Numbered from the stretch's first letter, positions 31,632 through 40,389 are shown. The stretch is DNA of 64,000 nucleotides from Pseudomonadota bacterium (GCA_018362935.1 JAHALQ010000004.1:1-64000); one strand, 5' to 3'. The notes: generated from the sequence alone by a model not told the origin. Translations and numbers: made by a program.

Positions 31632-31728
31632 CATAATGCGAGAAGTGGCTCTGCTGCTCCTCGCATTTAATTTTCCTACTATCCTCTGTGGTTGCCCCAA
31701 GCTTTCCTCCTTGGGGCTTTTTTTTGTA
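31632..31728 (+). ncRNA. Putative phage small RNA, about 97 nt
   Basis: It starts at the promoter above, has a 5' hairpin ATGCGAG...CTCGCAT, a single-stranded middle, and an intrinsic terminator GCCCCAAG-CTTTCCTC-CTTGGGGC plus eight T. The terminator loop displays CUUUCCUC, complementary to Shine-Dalgarno sequences. A leaderless 34-codon frame starting at 31636 crosses the terminator, so a peptide cannot be fully excluded, but promoter and terminator spacing favour RNA. Confidence 0.7.
31701..31728 (+). terminator. Small-RNA terminator
   Basis: GCCCCAAG/CTTGGGGC stem followed by TTTTTTTT. Confidence 0.9.
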
Positions 31729-31736
31729 GGCTATAC

Positions 31737-32123
31737 ATGAAAATAAATTACATATACTTGAAAAAGATTATAACGGCGATTTGTGAAAGAGAGAGCCACA
31801 CAGTCACAACCGAGGACTTGCTTGATACCATGAATATACCTGATTTGCGGTCAGAGTACGACAAATTCTTCGGACACCTTCTTATACTAAAAGATATTGG
31901 CTGTATTGAAGAAATATCCCCGTCTAGTAAACAGAGTTTAGGCATAATTTACAATACTGACGGGTTAAATTCATATGGTTCATGTTTAATACGGTTGACA
32001 TCTTATGGCTATGATTTTTTGGATGTGCTCAACCAACCCAAGATATTAGAAAAGATTAAGGGATTAGGTTTGGCTGCCGCAGCAGAAGTTGGGAAATTAC
32101 TTCTGCATAAGCTGATTCAATGA
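31737..32123 (+). CDS. DUF2513-like protein
   Basis: 128 residues from ATG 31737. The pattern of an N-terminal ICERESHTVTTEDLLD-type helix pair, a middle FGHLLILKDIGCIEE and RLTSYGYDFLDVLNQPKILEKIKG follows DUF2513 (RLT..GHEFLD). Such proteins are common on mobile elements; function unknown. Confidence 0.65.
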   Translation: MKINYIYLKKIITAICERESHTVTTEDLLDTMNIPDLRSEYDKFFGHLLILKDIGCIEEISPSSKQSLGIIYNTDGLNSYGSCLIRLTSYGYDFLDVLNQPKILEKIKGLGLAAAAEVGKLLLHKLIQ

Positions 32124-32218
32124 TTTTGTCTAAAAATAATTTTATATAAAATTCAATTAGATAGTTAAATTTATACCTATACGGAAATACCAATAAAACT
32201 TCAAATAATGGACAAAAA

Positions 32219-32584
32219 ATGTTCGAACTTCTCCGAGAGCTTATTGCTTATAAATATGCCTGCAAATTAAAGCATTGGCAATCAACTAACTACGGCATGC
32301 ACCTGTTATATGACCGCTTGATTGAGAATGTTGACAAGTTTGTTGATGACATTGCTGAAAAAGCTTATATGTCATCCGGTGCCGCCGATTCCCTTACCGC
32401 CGAAATATTAAACAGTTCTCTGATTAATCTTGATGTGGCCGAGATGATTACGTCAATCCTGGATAAAATCGACATGATTATGACTGATGATGAAACGCCG
32501 GAGGGGATTAAGACGCTTCTGGGCGACATCAGCAAAGACTTTTTAACCAAATTAGCTTTGGCGAGAATGGAAAATGGCGAATGA
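32219..32584 (+). CDS. Dps/ferritin-like protein (DUF5856-like)
   Basis: 121 residues, short for Dps. Residues 19-47 contain H19-W, H28, D32, D43 and E47 in the spacing of the Dps ferroxidase ligands (HW...H...D...D...E, D-x-x-x-E at DDIAEK). The remainder is helical, fitting a minimal four-helix bundle. It may bind iron or DNA. Located just before the terminase genes; unusual phage cargo or a packaging-linked protein. Confidence 0.6.
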   Translation: MFELLRELIAYKYACKLKHWQSTNYGMHLLYDRLIENVDKFVDDIAEKAYMSSGAADSLTAEILNSSLINLDVAEMITSILDKIDMIMTDDETPEGIKTLLGDISKDFLTKLALARMENGE

Positions 32585-32918
32585 AGAAAATTTGAAGCCA
32601 CAAAACCGACGAACAAAGGAAGAGCAAAGAGAAATTGCGCGAAAAGGCGGTCTAAAATCCGGTGAAGTCAGGCGCCAAAAAGCGGAACTTCGCAAGCTCG
32701 GCTATACTGGCATTGAGAGTTTCGACAAATTGAACGAGCTTCAAAAGGAAGCCATCGCCAAAGGAAATATTACAGCCGCGCTCAAAGCGGAAGAGCTCAA
32801 AGGCAAGCTTGCCGGTTTGTATATTGATAAGGTCGCGCAGACTGATACGGACGGAAACGACCTTAAGGAGCCGGTTGTCTTTAACATTCAGCCGGTCAAA
32901 ATTGTAGAAAGCAAATGA
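32574..32918 (+). CDS. Terminase small subunit-like protein
   Basis: 114 residues overlapping the Dps-like gene by 11 bp and the large terminase by 4 bp. Basic N-terminus NRRTKEEQREIARKGGLKSGEVRRQK, typical of the small DNA-recognition proteins encoded directly upstream of TerL in this phage group. It should recognise the pac site. Confidence 0.65.
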   Translation: MANEENLKPQNRRTKEEQREIARKGGLKSGEVRRQKAELRKLGYTGIESFDKLNELQKEAIAKGNITAALKAEELKGKLAGLYIDKVAQTDTDGNDLKEPVVFNIQPVKIVESK

Positions 32919-34126
32919 ATGTAGACTTTCCGATAATTGATAAGATGAAATTTCTTATCACTACTCGTAAACGATATAAAGTTTTATATGGCGGACGAGG
33001 TTCGGGAAAGTCTTGGGGAATTGGTTATGCACTCATTCTTCTGGCAATGCAGCGTAAAATCCGTGTTCTTTGCACGCGACAATTCCAAACTTCAATTGCG
33101 ACATCAGTCCACAAATTATTAAAAGACGCCATTAATGCTTTGGGTTTATCGGCATACTTTACGGTAACCCGCGATACTATTCGTTGCTGTAACGGTTCGG
33201 AGTTCTTTTTTAAGGGAATTCAGAATAATGTTGACGAAATAAAATCAATTGAAGGTATTGATATCTGCTGGGTAGAGGAAGCTCAAAACGTTTCCAAAGA
33301 AAGTTGGGAGGTTCTCGGCCCGACAATCCGTAAGGAAAATTCAGAGATTTGGGTAAGCTTCAACCCAAAATATGAAGCTGACGAAACATATCAGCGCTTT
33401 ATCGTGCACCCTCAGGAAGACTGTCAGGCCGTTCTTGTCAACTATAGTGACAATCCCTGGTTTCCGGAGGTCTTGCGGAAAGAAATGGAATACTGCCGAA
33501 AGGTGAGTGTTTCGGATTATGAATATATCTGGCTCGGTAAGCCTCAAGTTAATACGGATGCTCAAATATTTAACGGTCGTTATGTCATTGAGGAATTTGA
33601 GGAAGCGCTAGATAACACGCGGTTTTTCCACGGAGCAGACTGGGGCTTTGCCCAAGACCCAACGACATTGGTTCGCTGCTTTATAAGAAATGATATGCTT
33701 TATATTGACCAAGAAGCCTACGGTATAGGGGTAGAACTTGACGAAACGCCTGCACTGTTTGACAGCATACCGACGTCAAGACGGTATCCGATAAAGGCGG
33801 ATTGCGCGCGGCCTGAAACAATAAGCTTCATGCGCCGCCGCGGCTTTAATATCGCTCCGGCTAAAAAATGGCAGGGTTCGGTCGAAGACGGTTTGGCAAT
33901 TTTGAAAAGCTTTGCAAAAATTGTTATTCATCCGCGCTGTAAACATGCCGCGGATGAATTTCGTCTCTATTCATACAAGGTAGATAAAAACAACGGCGAT
34001 ATTCTGCCGATTATCGAAGACAAAAATAACCACATCATTGATGCTCTGCGTTATGCTCTTGACGGCTATATCAAGGGGCGTGGCACTATGCAGATTAATC
34101 CTGACTGGCAAAAGCATTTTTACTAA
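32915..34126 (+). CDS. Terminase large subunit (PBSX/Terminase_3 family)
   Basis: 403 residues. ATPase domain with Walker A GGRGSGKS (26-33), Walker B ICWVEEAQNV and coupling motif SFNPK; RNase-H-like nuclease domain with ADWGFAQDP, KADCARPETI and a C-terminal HIIDALRYAL containing the catalytic Asp. Powers DNA packaging through the portal. Confidence 0.95.
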   Translation: MNVDFPIIDKMKFLITTRKRYKVLYGGRGSGKSWGIGYALILLAMQRKIRVLCTRQFQTSIATSVHKLLKDAINALGLSAYFTVTRDTIRCCNGSEFFFKGIQNNVDEIKSIEGIDICWVEEAQNVSKESWEVLGPTIRKENSEIWVSFNPKYEADETYQRFIVHPQEDCQAVLVNYSDNPWFPEVLRKEMEYCRKVSVSDYEYIWLGKPQVNTDAQIFNGRYVIEEFEEALDNTRFFHGADWGFAQDPTTLVRCFIRNDMLYIDQEAYGIGVELDETPALFDSIPTSRRYPIKADCARPETISFMRRRGFNIAPAKKWQGSVEDGLAILKSFAKIVIHPRCKHAADEFRLYSYKVDKNNGDILPIIEDKNNHIIDALRYALDGYIKGRGTMQINPDWQKHFY

Positions 34127-36108
34127 TGGCTAAAGAAAAGAAGAAATCAATGAACATTCGCCCGCTGGACGAGATGGATATAAACCTGCGCACTAAAGAC
34201 TTGCTAACCCGCGCGCTGGAAATATACAACAGCGGGGCTACGGCGTATCAACGCCCGCTTACGCTTGGTCTGCCGAAAAAACCTACGGCTGCAATGGACG
34301 AGTGCATAAAGTGCACCGACGGCATTATCAATCAATTTAAACCGGAATGGCAGGCTTTGGCTGCGCCTAAGTTTCTCGGTTATGCTCTGTTGTCGAGTAT
34401 TGCCCAAGACCCGCTCATCCGTGCCGGTATCGAAACAATCGCGGATGATATGACGCGGAAGTTTGTCGAACTGGTCTCCCAAGGTGAGGAAGATTTAAGT
34501 TCGAAGATTAGCGATTTGGAAGCTGATTTGCAGTCTTTCCGCATCAAGTCGTTATTCAACCGGGCATTATCTCTCACAGGATATATGGGTGGATGCTTAG
34601 TCTACATCGATACAGGTAAACTGGACGATGAAGAGAAGAAAGCGCCTTTGTATCTCGACAAAGCCACTTTTAAACCTGGTTCTTTACGTGGGTTTAAGAT
34701 TATCGAACCGATAAACGTTTATCCTGGCTTTTATAATTCTTCAGACCCGACTGCAGATAATTATTTCAATCCCGAAACATGGTTTGTACTGGGTAAGGAA
34801 TACCACAAAAGCAGGTTTTTGTATTTCGCGCAAAATGAAGTTCCGCTGCTCTTAAAGCCGTTGTATAACTTCTTTGGCATTTCTTTGTCGCAGCAGGTTT
34901 TAGAGTATGTCCAGAACTTCACGGAGAACCGTCGTTCTGCTCAGCGTCTGCTTAATAAGTTCAGCCTGACAATCTGGAAAACAGACATGTCGGCCTTTTT
35001 GAGCGGCGGTGGTTGCAAAGATTTGACGGAGCGCGTCAAATACTTTAATGCTCAAAGAAATAATGACGGCACCGCCCTTCTGGACAAAGAAACGGAGCAA
35101 ATGGAGCAAATTAACACGCCTTTATCAGGTGTCACCGATATTGTATCTATGTCGCTTGACCTTGCTCCGGTTATCCTGGGCATCAGCAAAGATAAGTATT
35201 TTGGCGACCTTCCCAAGGGCTTAAATGCTTCAAGCGAGGGAACTAACCGTATTTATTATGACAAAATCCAAAGTCTGAATGAGAAAATCTCTTATGATAA
35301 TGTTGAAAAAATCATTAAGATTTTGCAGCTTAACCGCTTTGGAGAGATTGACGACAACATTTCGTTTCAATTTGCGCCGTTGTGGGAGATGGACGAACGC
35401 GAACGGGCAGAGATTAATAAAATCCACGCGGACACGGCAGCGGTTTATGTCGACCGTGGATGTTTATCGCAGGAAGAAGTCCGCGGTTCTTTGGCTGATA
35501 ATCCCGATAGTGGCTATTCTAACATTGATGTCGATGATGTGCCGGAAACGGACAATTTTGCTGATGTCGATTTGGAGGATAAAGACGAAGCAGGAAGCGT
35601 ATTTGACGAAGCCTTGGACGAATGGGACGAGAGCAAACATCCAAGAGCAGAAAATGGGCAGTTTGGGAGTGGTGGCAATTCCGAGAAAGAAAATAAGGTG
35701 AACGCTGAAGAAAAGATTAAAGCGGTAAGGATTGATTTTACGAAAGATAATGTTTTACCGGAACTCAATGCGGAAGACTTGGAAGAACTCGGTGTTGAAA
35801 GTAAACCTGTTTTACTCAAGAAGACTGTTATAGAGCGTAACTTGAAGCAACATCCGGATGTTGAGAGAGAGGATTATCGGAGTATGCTTGCATCAGCTTT
35901 GTATGCACCGGACGCAATTATACCCGGTAATGCTGATAAGCCTTATTATAATTTTATAGCCCGTACCTCTTCTGAAAAGAATTCTGTTGTTTTATTGGAA
36001 GTTGCCAATAATAAGAATAATTTTGAAATTGTGCATCTTCATTGGGCTAAAAATAAACAGAGAAAGTCTTTGGAGAGAAAAGGCGAAAGGATAAAAAAGA
36101 AAAGCTAG
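34126..36108 (+). CDS. Portal protein (DUF1073) fused to nuclease-like C-terminal domain
   Basis: 660 residues. The first about 480 form a DUF1073-type portal (SSIAQDPLIRAGIETIADDMTRK, LGISKDKYFGDLPKGLNASSEG). A linker with the typical KHPRAENGQFGSGG motif (about 505-517) leads to a C-terminal domain (about 555-660; VLLKKTVIERNLKQHPDV, YYNFIARTSSEK, NNFEIVHLHWAKN) resembling the phage-borne nuclease-like PBECR family (barnase-EndoU-ColicinE5/D-RelE-like). Such domains are usually fused to head proteins and could be delivered with DNA. The stop codon lies inside a structured RNA. Confidence 0.82.
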   Translation: MAKEKKKSMNIRPLDEMDINLRTKDLLTRALEIYNSGATAYQRPLTLGLPKKPTAAMDECIKCTDGIINQFKPEWQALAAPKFLGYALLSSIAQDPLIRAGIETIADDMTRKFVELVSQGEEDLSSKISDLEADLQSFRIKSLFNRALSLTGYMGGCLVYIDTGKLDDEEKKAPLYLDKATFKPGSLRGFKIIEPINVYPGFYNSSDPTADNYFNPETWFVLGKEYHKSRFLYFAQNEVPLLLKPLYNFFGISLSQQVLEYVQNFTENRRSAQRLLNKFSLTIWKTDMSAFLSGGGCKDLTERVKYFNAQRNNDGTALLDKETEQMEQINTPLSGVTDIVSMSLDLAPVILGISKDKYFGDLPKGLNASSEGTNRIYYDKIQSLNEKISYDNVEKIIKILQLNRFGEIDDNISFQFAPLWEMDERERAEINKIHADTAAVYVDRGCLSQEEVRGSLADNPDSGYSNIDVDDVPETDNFADVDLEDKDEAGSVFDEALDEWDESKHPRAENGQFGSGGNSEKENKVNAEEKIKAVRIDFTKDNVLPELNAEDLEELGVESKPVLLKKTVIERNLKQHPDVEREDYRSMLASALYAPDAIIPGNADKPYYNFIARTSSEKNSVVLLEVANNKNNFEIVHLHWAKNKQRKSLERKGERIKKKS

Positions 36109-36211
36109 ATTGGGAGGACGGCCAACCCCATTTAAGGGAATCCCTCCATCGTAATAGCTTTTAAAGCTACCCGGCAGGCGAGGCCGCATTTTCTGCAGTT
36201 CAATCTAGCTT
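36102..36211 (+). ncRNA. Structured RNA overlapping the portal stop codon
   Basis: An 11-bp perfect stem AAGCTAGATTG (36102-36112) / CAATCTAGCTT (36201-36211) closes 88 nt. Inside: GGAGG (36113-36117) with CCTCC (36143-36147); CCC/GGG; hairpin TAGCTT/AAGCTA (36155-36169); CGGC/GCCG (36172-36186), with an alternative CGGCC (36119-36123)/GGCCG (36182-36186). The portal TAG (36106-36108) is in the outer stem. No U-run follows, so it is not a simple terminator. Confidence 0.65.
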
Positions 36212-36262
36212 TGATACATATATAATATCCTAAATCTGAAATAAAAGCAAGCAAAAAGTTCT

Positions 36263-37084
36263 ATGGCAAAGAAAATTAAGACACTTCGTGCTATTCGCCC
36301 CAATAAAGGGATTGAAATGGCATATCGCAAAAAGCTGATGAAGCTGATTGACGAAATGCAGCACTCGGTCAAATACTGGATTGAGGCAGAGTATAAAAAG
36401 CAAGAGCCTGTTATTATGGCGGACGATGCCACGCCTGCCGATGCTATGGCTCGTGCTTTACGCAAACGTTTCAATCAGTGGCAGAGGAATTTTAACCGCG
36501 ATGCTAAGAAACTGGCAGAGTGGTTTACCCGGCAGAACTATAAATATACAGAATCAGCCTTCAAAGACAGCTGGCGTTCCTATAAAAGCCAAAAGTTCCA
36601 ACAAAAGCTCGAAGAATTGGGTTTTGCCATTGATTTGAAAATGACTCCTGCGCTTAAAAACGTCATGAAGTCTTTTGTTCACGAGAATGTCAATCTGATA
36701 AAGTCCATTCCCGAGAAATACTTTACCGAGGTTGAGGGAATGGTTATGCGTTCCGTTCGTTCCGGGCGTGATTTGTCCTATTTGAGCGATGAATTGGAAT
36801 ACCGATACGGGATAACGCGACGCCGAGCGATTCTTATTGCGCGTGACCAAAATAACAAAGCAACGGAGCAGATGAACCGCACGCGCCAACAGGATTTAGG
36901 TATCAAACGCGGAATTTGGAAGCACGCCAGCGGCGTTAAGGAACCGCGGCACAGCCATGTTGAAGCAGAAGGCAAAATATTTGATTTAGATAAAGGGCTG
37001 TACATAGACGGCAAATGGACATTTCCAGGAGAAGATATTAATTGCCATTGCTATTACCGGCCGATTATTGAAGAGTTTTTATAA
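36263..37084 (+). CDS. Phage head morphogenesis protein (Mu gpF / SPP1 gp7 family)
   Basis: 273 residues. The C-terminal MuF-like half has NNKATEQMNRTRQQDLGIKRGIWKHASGVKEPRHSHVEAEG... and GEDINCHCYYRPI, the metal-coordinating signature of this family. It is a minor capsid protein ejected with or assembled on the portal. Partner of the portal in this phage group. Confidence 0.9.
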   Translation: MAKKIKTLRAIRPNKGIEMAYRKKLMKLIDEMQHSVKYWIEAEYKKQEPVIMADDATPADAMARALRKRFNQWQRNFNRDAKKLAEWFTRQNYKYTESAFKDSWRSYKSQKFQQKLEELGFAIDLKMTPALKNVMKSFVHENVNLIKSIPEKYFTEVEGMVMRSVRSGRDLSYLSDELEYRYGITRRRAILIARDQNNKATEQMNRTRQQDLGIKRGIWKHASGVKEPRHSHVEAEGKIFDLDKGLYIDGKWTFPGEDINCHCYYRPIIEEFL

Positions 37085-38385
37085 TGTTAGCATACGATAA
37101 ACATAGCTTGAACAGCGTCCGACATTATGACGAGAACGGCTTTTTGCATGTAGATGTTTGTAATATTACCAAAGAGCAGGTTGCGCCTTACTATGGGCGT
37201 GAAATTCCCGGTTCGCAGGAATTAGGGTTAATTCCCGACAAGATATATTATGGTTACAGACCATTTGAAGAAATTGAGAAAGCGGCAGATACATTTAACA
37301 ATCTGCCGCTTTTGTCTGAGCACGTGGAAGACGGAGCCGATAAAAAGAACCAGCATTTGCGCGTTGGTTCGCTTGGCACCAATGCCGCAGCTCAAGAGCC
37401 TTATTTAACCAATTCTCTGGCGGTCTATGACGAAAAAGCCATAAAAGATATAGAAAGCGGAGAAAAGAAAGAATTATCTTCCGCCTATCGTTATGATCCG
37501 GTTTTCAAGCCGGGTTTTTTTGATGGGCAGAGATATGATTTCCGAATGGAGAATATCCGCGGAAATCACGTTGCTCTCGTCAAAGAGGGCAGAGCAGGGA
37601 GCGACGTGGTTGTCGCTGATAGCAACTCAATTAATAAAGGAGAAAAGATGAGTACGAAACTGAAAAACTTTATCAGTAAGCTTTCTTCTAAAAAAGCTAT
37701 GGCTATGGATGAAGACCTTGAAGAAGCCTTGAAAGAGGCTATTCGTGAGGAAGTCAAGGAAATCGTGCCGGAAGTCAAAGTTGAAGAAGAAGTTACTGAG
37801 GATGCTGAAAGCGTCGATAAGCGCAAGTTGATTGACGAAATCGGCGGAATCCTCAAAGGCAAAATTGACGAAGAATTGTGGCGGACAGTCATCGGCAAGG
37901 CCGAAAAGCTGGCTTATAGCGATTCAACGGCATCTGCCGATGATGAAAAACCAGAAGACTGCGCCGAGGATGCTGACTTTGCCGAAGGTGTTAAATACGG
38001 CGAAGAAATGGAAAAGAAAGAGCGCAAGAAGCTTGACCGCGAGCATGAATCCGAAGGTGCCAAGGCTGCAATGGATGCAAATTCTATTCGATTGTCAATT
38101 ATGAACGAGTTTAAGCAGAAAAATGAAGCTGCGCAGAATGTCCGTGCGCTGATTGGTTCTGTTGACCCGATGGCCTTTGACAGTGCCGAAGATATCTATG
38201 GCAAAGCCTTGGAGCTGAACGGCTACAACATCAAAGATTATGCCAAATCTTCTTATCGCGGCATGGTCGAAGTTTTAAAGAAAAACAAATCCGAAAAATC
38301 CGGCATGTCATTTGACAGCGCTTCTACTAAAGGCGTTGTCGACCAATTCCCGGAACTCGGCAAAGTAAAATTGGGAGTTTACTAA
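37084..38385 (+). CDS. DUF2213 capsid maturation protease with scaffold domain
   Basis: 433 residues. The protease half (about 1-175) has the DUF2213 pattern with NLPLLSEHVE, KKELSSAYRY and the HVALVKEGRAGSDV end; the C-terminal about 245 residues are acidic and coiled-coil rich, as in scaffold proteins (DEDLEEALKEAIREEVKEI). An internal start at 37648 with AAAGGAG spaced six bases likely yields the scaffold alone. Confidence 0.88.
   Translation: MLAYDKHSLNSVRHYDENGFLHVDVCNITKEQVAPYYGREIPGSQELGLIPDKIYYGYRPFEEIEKAADTFNNLPLLSEHVEDGADKKNQHLRVGSLGTNAAAQEPYLTNSLAVYDEKAIKDIESGEKKELSSAYRYDPVFKPGFFDGQRYDFRMENIRGNHVALVKEGRAGSDVVVADSNSINKGEKMSTKLKNFISKLSSKKAMAMDEDLEEALKEAIREEVKEIVPEVKVEEEVTEDAESVDKRKLIDEIGGILKGKIDEELWRTVIGKAEKLAYSDSTASADDEKPEDCAEDADFAEGVKYGEEMEKKERKKLDREHESEGAKAAMDANSIRLSIMNEFKQKNEAAQNVRALIGSVDPMAFDSAEDIYGKALELNGYNIKDYAKSSYRGMVEVLKKNKSEKSGMSFDSASTKGVVDQFPELGKVKLGVY
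37648..38385 (+). CDS. Nested scaffold protein, internal start in protease gene
   Basis: In the same frame as the protease, ATG 37648 has AAAGGAG at 37636-37642, an ideal site at a domain boundary (residue 189). The product, 245 residues, is acidic, helical and lacks the protease, like lambda Nu3 within gene C. Inferred from the ribosome site and the domain boundary. Confidence 0.65.
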   Translation: MSTKLKNFISKLSSKKAMAMDEDLEEALKEAIREEVKEIVPEVKVEEEVTEDAESVDKRKLIDEIGGILKGKIDEELWRTVIGKAEKLAYSDSTASADDEKPEDCAEDADFAEGVKYGEEMEKKERKKLDREHESEGAKAAMDANSIRLSIMNEFKQKNEAAQNVRALIGSVDPMAFDSAEDIYGKALELNGYNIKDYAKSSYRGMVEVLKKNKSEKSGMSFDSASTKGVVDQFPELGKVKLGVY

Positions 38386-38386
38386 T

Positions 38387-38881
38387 ATGGCAAATATTGC
38401 ATTTCAAACCTCTATTAATCCTCGGAAGCCTTGGGGCGTTGCCGGGGATTTTTTTGACGGCAACTACAATCATATGTACCCCCTGACTTTGATTGTCAAA
38501 GAAGGCGAAACTGTCGAAGTTGGCAAATTCGTTTGGGATAATGGCGATGGCACTTGTTCTTCGACCGGAACCGGACAGCCGGCCGGCGTGGTACACCGAA
38601 CTTATTTTATTCCGATTACCGATTTCGCGACAGGGGCGACAATGACCGTCCCCAAGCGTCTTGCTTGCGGCATTGCCGACAAATGCAGCATTTTTATGAA
38701 TGTGTCGGATACGCCGACGGTCGGCAATAAAATTTTCGTAAACAACACCACGGGAGCGATTACTAACGGCGCAGCAGACGCAACTGTTGAGGGTGCAACC
38801 GAGACATCGTTCCGCATTATCAGCCTTTGCGACAATGAGGCTTCGGCCGGCGCCTTGGTTGGCGTGACTAACTGGGAGTAA
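38387..38881 (+). CDS. Head decoration / structural cement protein
   Basis: 164 residues, beta-rich: MANIAFQTSINPRKPWGVAGDF..., VVHRTYFIP, GATMTVPKRLACGIADKC. Position between the protease/scaffold and major capsid genes and the sequence pattern fit the structural cement protein Gp24 family of this phage type, which stabilises the capsid lattice. Confidence 0.75.
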   Translation: MANIAFQTSINPRKPWGVAGDFFDGNYNHMYPLTLIVKEGETVEVGKFVWDNGDGTCSSTGTGQPAGVVHRTYFIPITDFATGATMTVPKRLACGIADKCSIFMNVSDTPTVGNKIFVNNTTGAITNGAADATVEGATETSFRIISLCDNEASAGALVGVTNWE

Positions 38882-38886
38882 GTTAA

Positions 38887-39921
38887 ATGAATCAGAATGA
38901 AATTGAACAGTTGAAAGATTACGGCTTTGTATTCAACGGCTATTCCAGCTTTATTGACAAAGCCAATCCCGGTAAAATGGCTATGGATGCCCAGTTGCTG
39001 ACTCCGGCTAATGCCGGTATTCCGGTCGAATATACCGCTTTTTTAGACCCTGTGGTTATTCGTATTTTGAACGCGCCCACCCGCGCGCGGTCTATTGCTT
39101 CTGAGCGCAAAATTGGCGATTGGACAACTCCGTACGCTCGTTTTACCCAGATTGAGCAGACCGGTTATATTCAACCGTACGACGATTATGCAGACAACGG
39201 CAAATCGGATATCAACGCCACTTTCCCGACCCGCGAAAACTTTGTATTTGAAACGGTTATCGAATATGGCGACCGTGAAAGTGATATGCTTGGACGTGCG
39301 CGCATTAATCTGGTTTCTGAAAAGCAGATGTCTGCAGCAACCACGATTGATTTGGCGTTAAACCGCTTCTACTTCTCAGGTGTTGCGGGACTGCAGAACT
39401 TCGGTTTGCTGAATGACCCGTCTTTGCCGACAGCTTTGACCCCAGCCAATGTCGGCACATCCGAAGCGGCGGTTACCAAATGGGAGCAGAAAACCGCCGT
39501 ACAGATTTATAACGATATCCTGTCGATGGTTGCCGATTTGTCAAACCGTTCTATGGGCTATATTGACGAGAACTCTCGCCTGAAACTGGTTGTTTCTCCG
39601 AAAGTTTCTGCCATGCTGCTTAAAACGTCCGATTTGATGACAAATTCTGTTAAAGCTTTGCTTCAACAGAGTCTGCCGAATTTGGAAATCGTTGTTGTAC
39701 CGGAAATGTCAACCGCAGCGGGCGAACTCGTCCAGTTGTGGGCTGACATTATCCGAGCTGACGGCGTAGAAAACAGAACTGTTGACCTAGTCTACTCTGA
39801 GAAAATGAGAGCAGGCCGCGTCGTTCCGCATCTCTCGCACTTCAAACAAAAGTTTGTTGCCGGTACTTTCGGCGCAATCATCTTCCAGCCGATTGCGATT
39901 TCGCAAATGCTCGGCGTTTAG
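38887..39921 (+). CDS. Major capsid protein (DUF2184)
   Basis: 344 residues of HK97-fold capsid type. The order DAQLLTPANAGIPVEYTAFLDP, the central TIDLALNRFYFSGV, and the C-terminal DLVYSEKMRAGRVVPHLSHFKQKFVAGTFGAIIFQPIAI match the DUF2184 family. Preceded by its cement protein. Confidence 0.9.
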   Translation: MNQNEIEQLKDYGFVFNGYSSFIDKANPGKMAMDAQLLTPANAGIPVEYTAFLDPVVIRILNAPTRARSIASERKIGDWTTPYARFTQIEQTGYIQPYDDYADNGKSDINATFPTRENFVFETVIEYGDRESDMLGRARINLVSEKQMSAATTIDLALNRFYFSGVAGLQNFGLLNDPSLPTALTPANVGTSEAAVTKWEQKTAVQIYNDILSMVADLSNRSMGYIDENSRLKLVVSPKVSAMLLKTSDLMTNSVKALLQQSLPNLEIVVVPEMSTAAGELVQLWADIIRADGVENRTVDLVYSEKMRAGRVVPHLSHFKQKFVAGTFGAIIFQPIAISQMLGV

Positions 39922-39939
39922 ACAACATAAGGAGGCACA

Positions 39940-40389
39940 ATGTCTAAAAAAAACAGAGGCGCGCAGGCCGCCAATCAGCATGTAAATGTACAAAATGTTC
40001 CCGCTCCTGAAAAGAGCGGGAATTTTGTTATCGTCAAGTCTAAATTGCCTTACGGCCTGTCTTTTGCTACCCCGGACGGCAAAGTTCACAAGATTAACGG
40101 CATGAACCAAGGATTGGTTGTTAAGACAGAAGGTTTACTGGGGCTTTATGCCACGACGCGGTTAGATGCCGATGTATGGGCGTATTTCACACGCGCCTAT
40201 GCGGAACAGCCTTATTTGAAAAACCAGATTATTTTTGCCGATGTCAAGGCGAAAAATGCCGCGGCCAAAGCAAAAGAAATTGAAAAAGACGAGTCAACCA
40301 AAACCGGAATGGAACAAATTGACCCGACCACCGTCCCGAATATTCAGAAATCGGAAGACGGCGGAACCGGAGCGGGAGTAGTAGCCTAA
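39940..40389 (+). CDS. Structural-region protein, unknown
   Basis: 149 residues. A beta-rich domain (FVIVKSKLPYGLSFATPDGKVHKINGMN) is flanked by basic N-terminal and Lys/Glu-rich C-terminal tails. AGGAGG upstream. It is between capsid and head-tail connector genes, so probably a minor head protein. Confidence 0.55.
   Translation: MSKKNRGAQAANQHVNVQNVPAPEKSGNFVIVKSKLPYGLSFATPDGKVHKINGMNQGLVVKTEGLLGLYATTRLDADVWAYFTRAYAEQPYLKNQIIFADVKAKNAAAKAKEIEKDESTKTGMEQIDPTTVPNIQKSEDGGTGAGVVA

Noticed and set aside
31636..31740. Leaderless 34-codon peptide frame
   Set aside because: It runs through an intrinsic terminator and lacks a ribosome site; a small RNA explains the signals better, although a peptide is not fully excluded.
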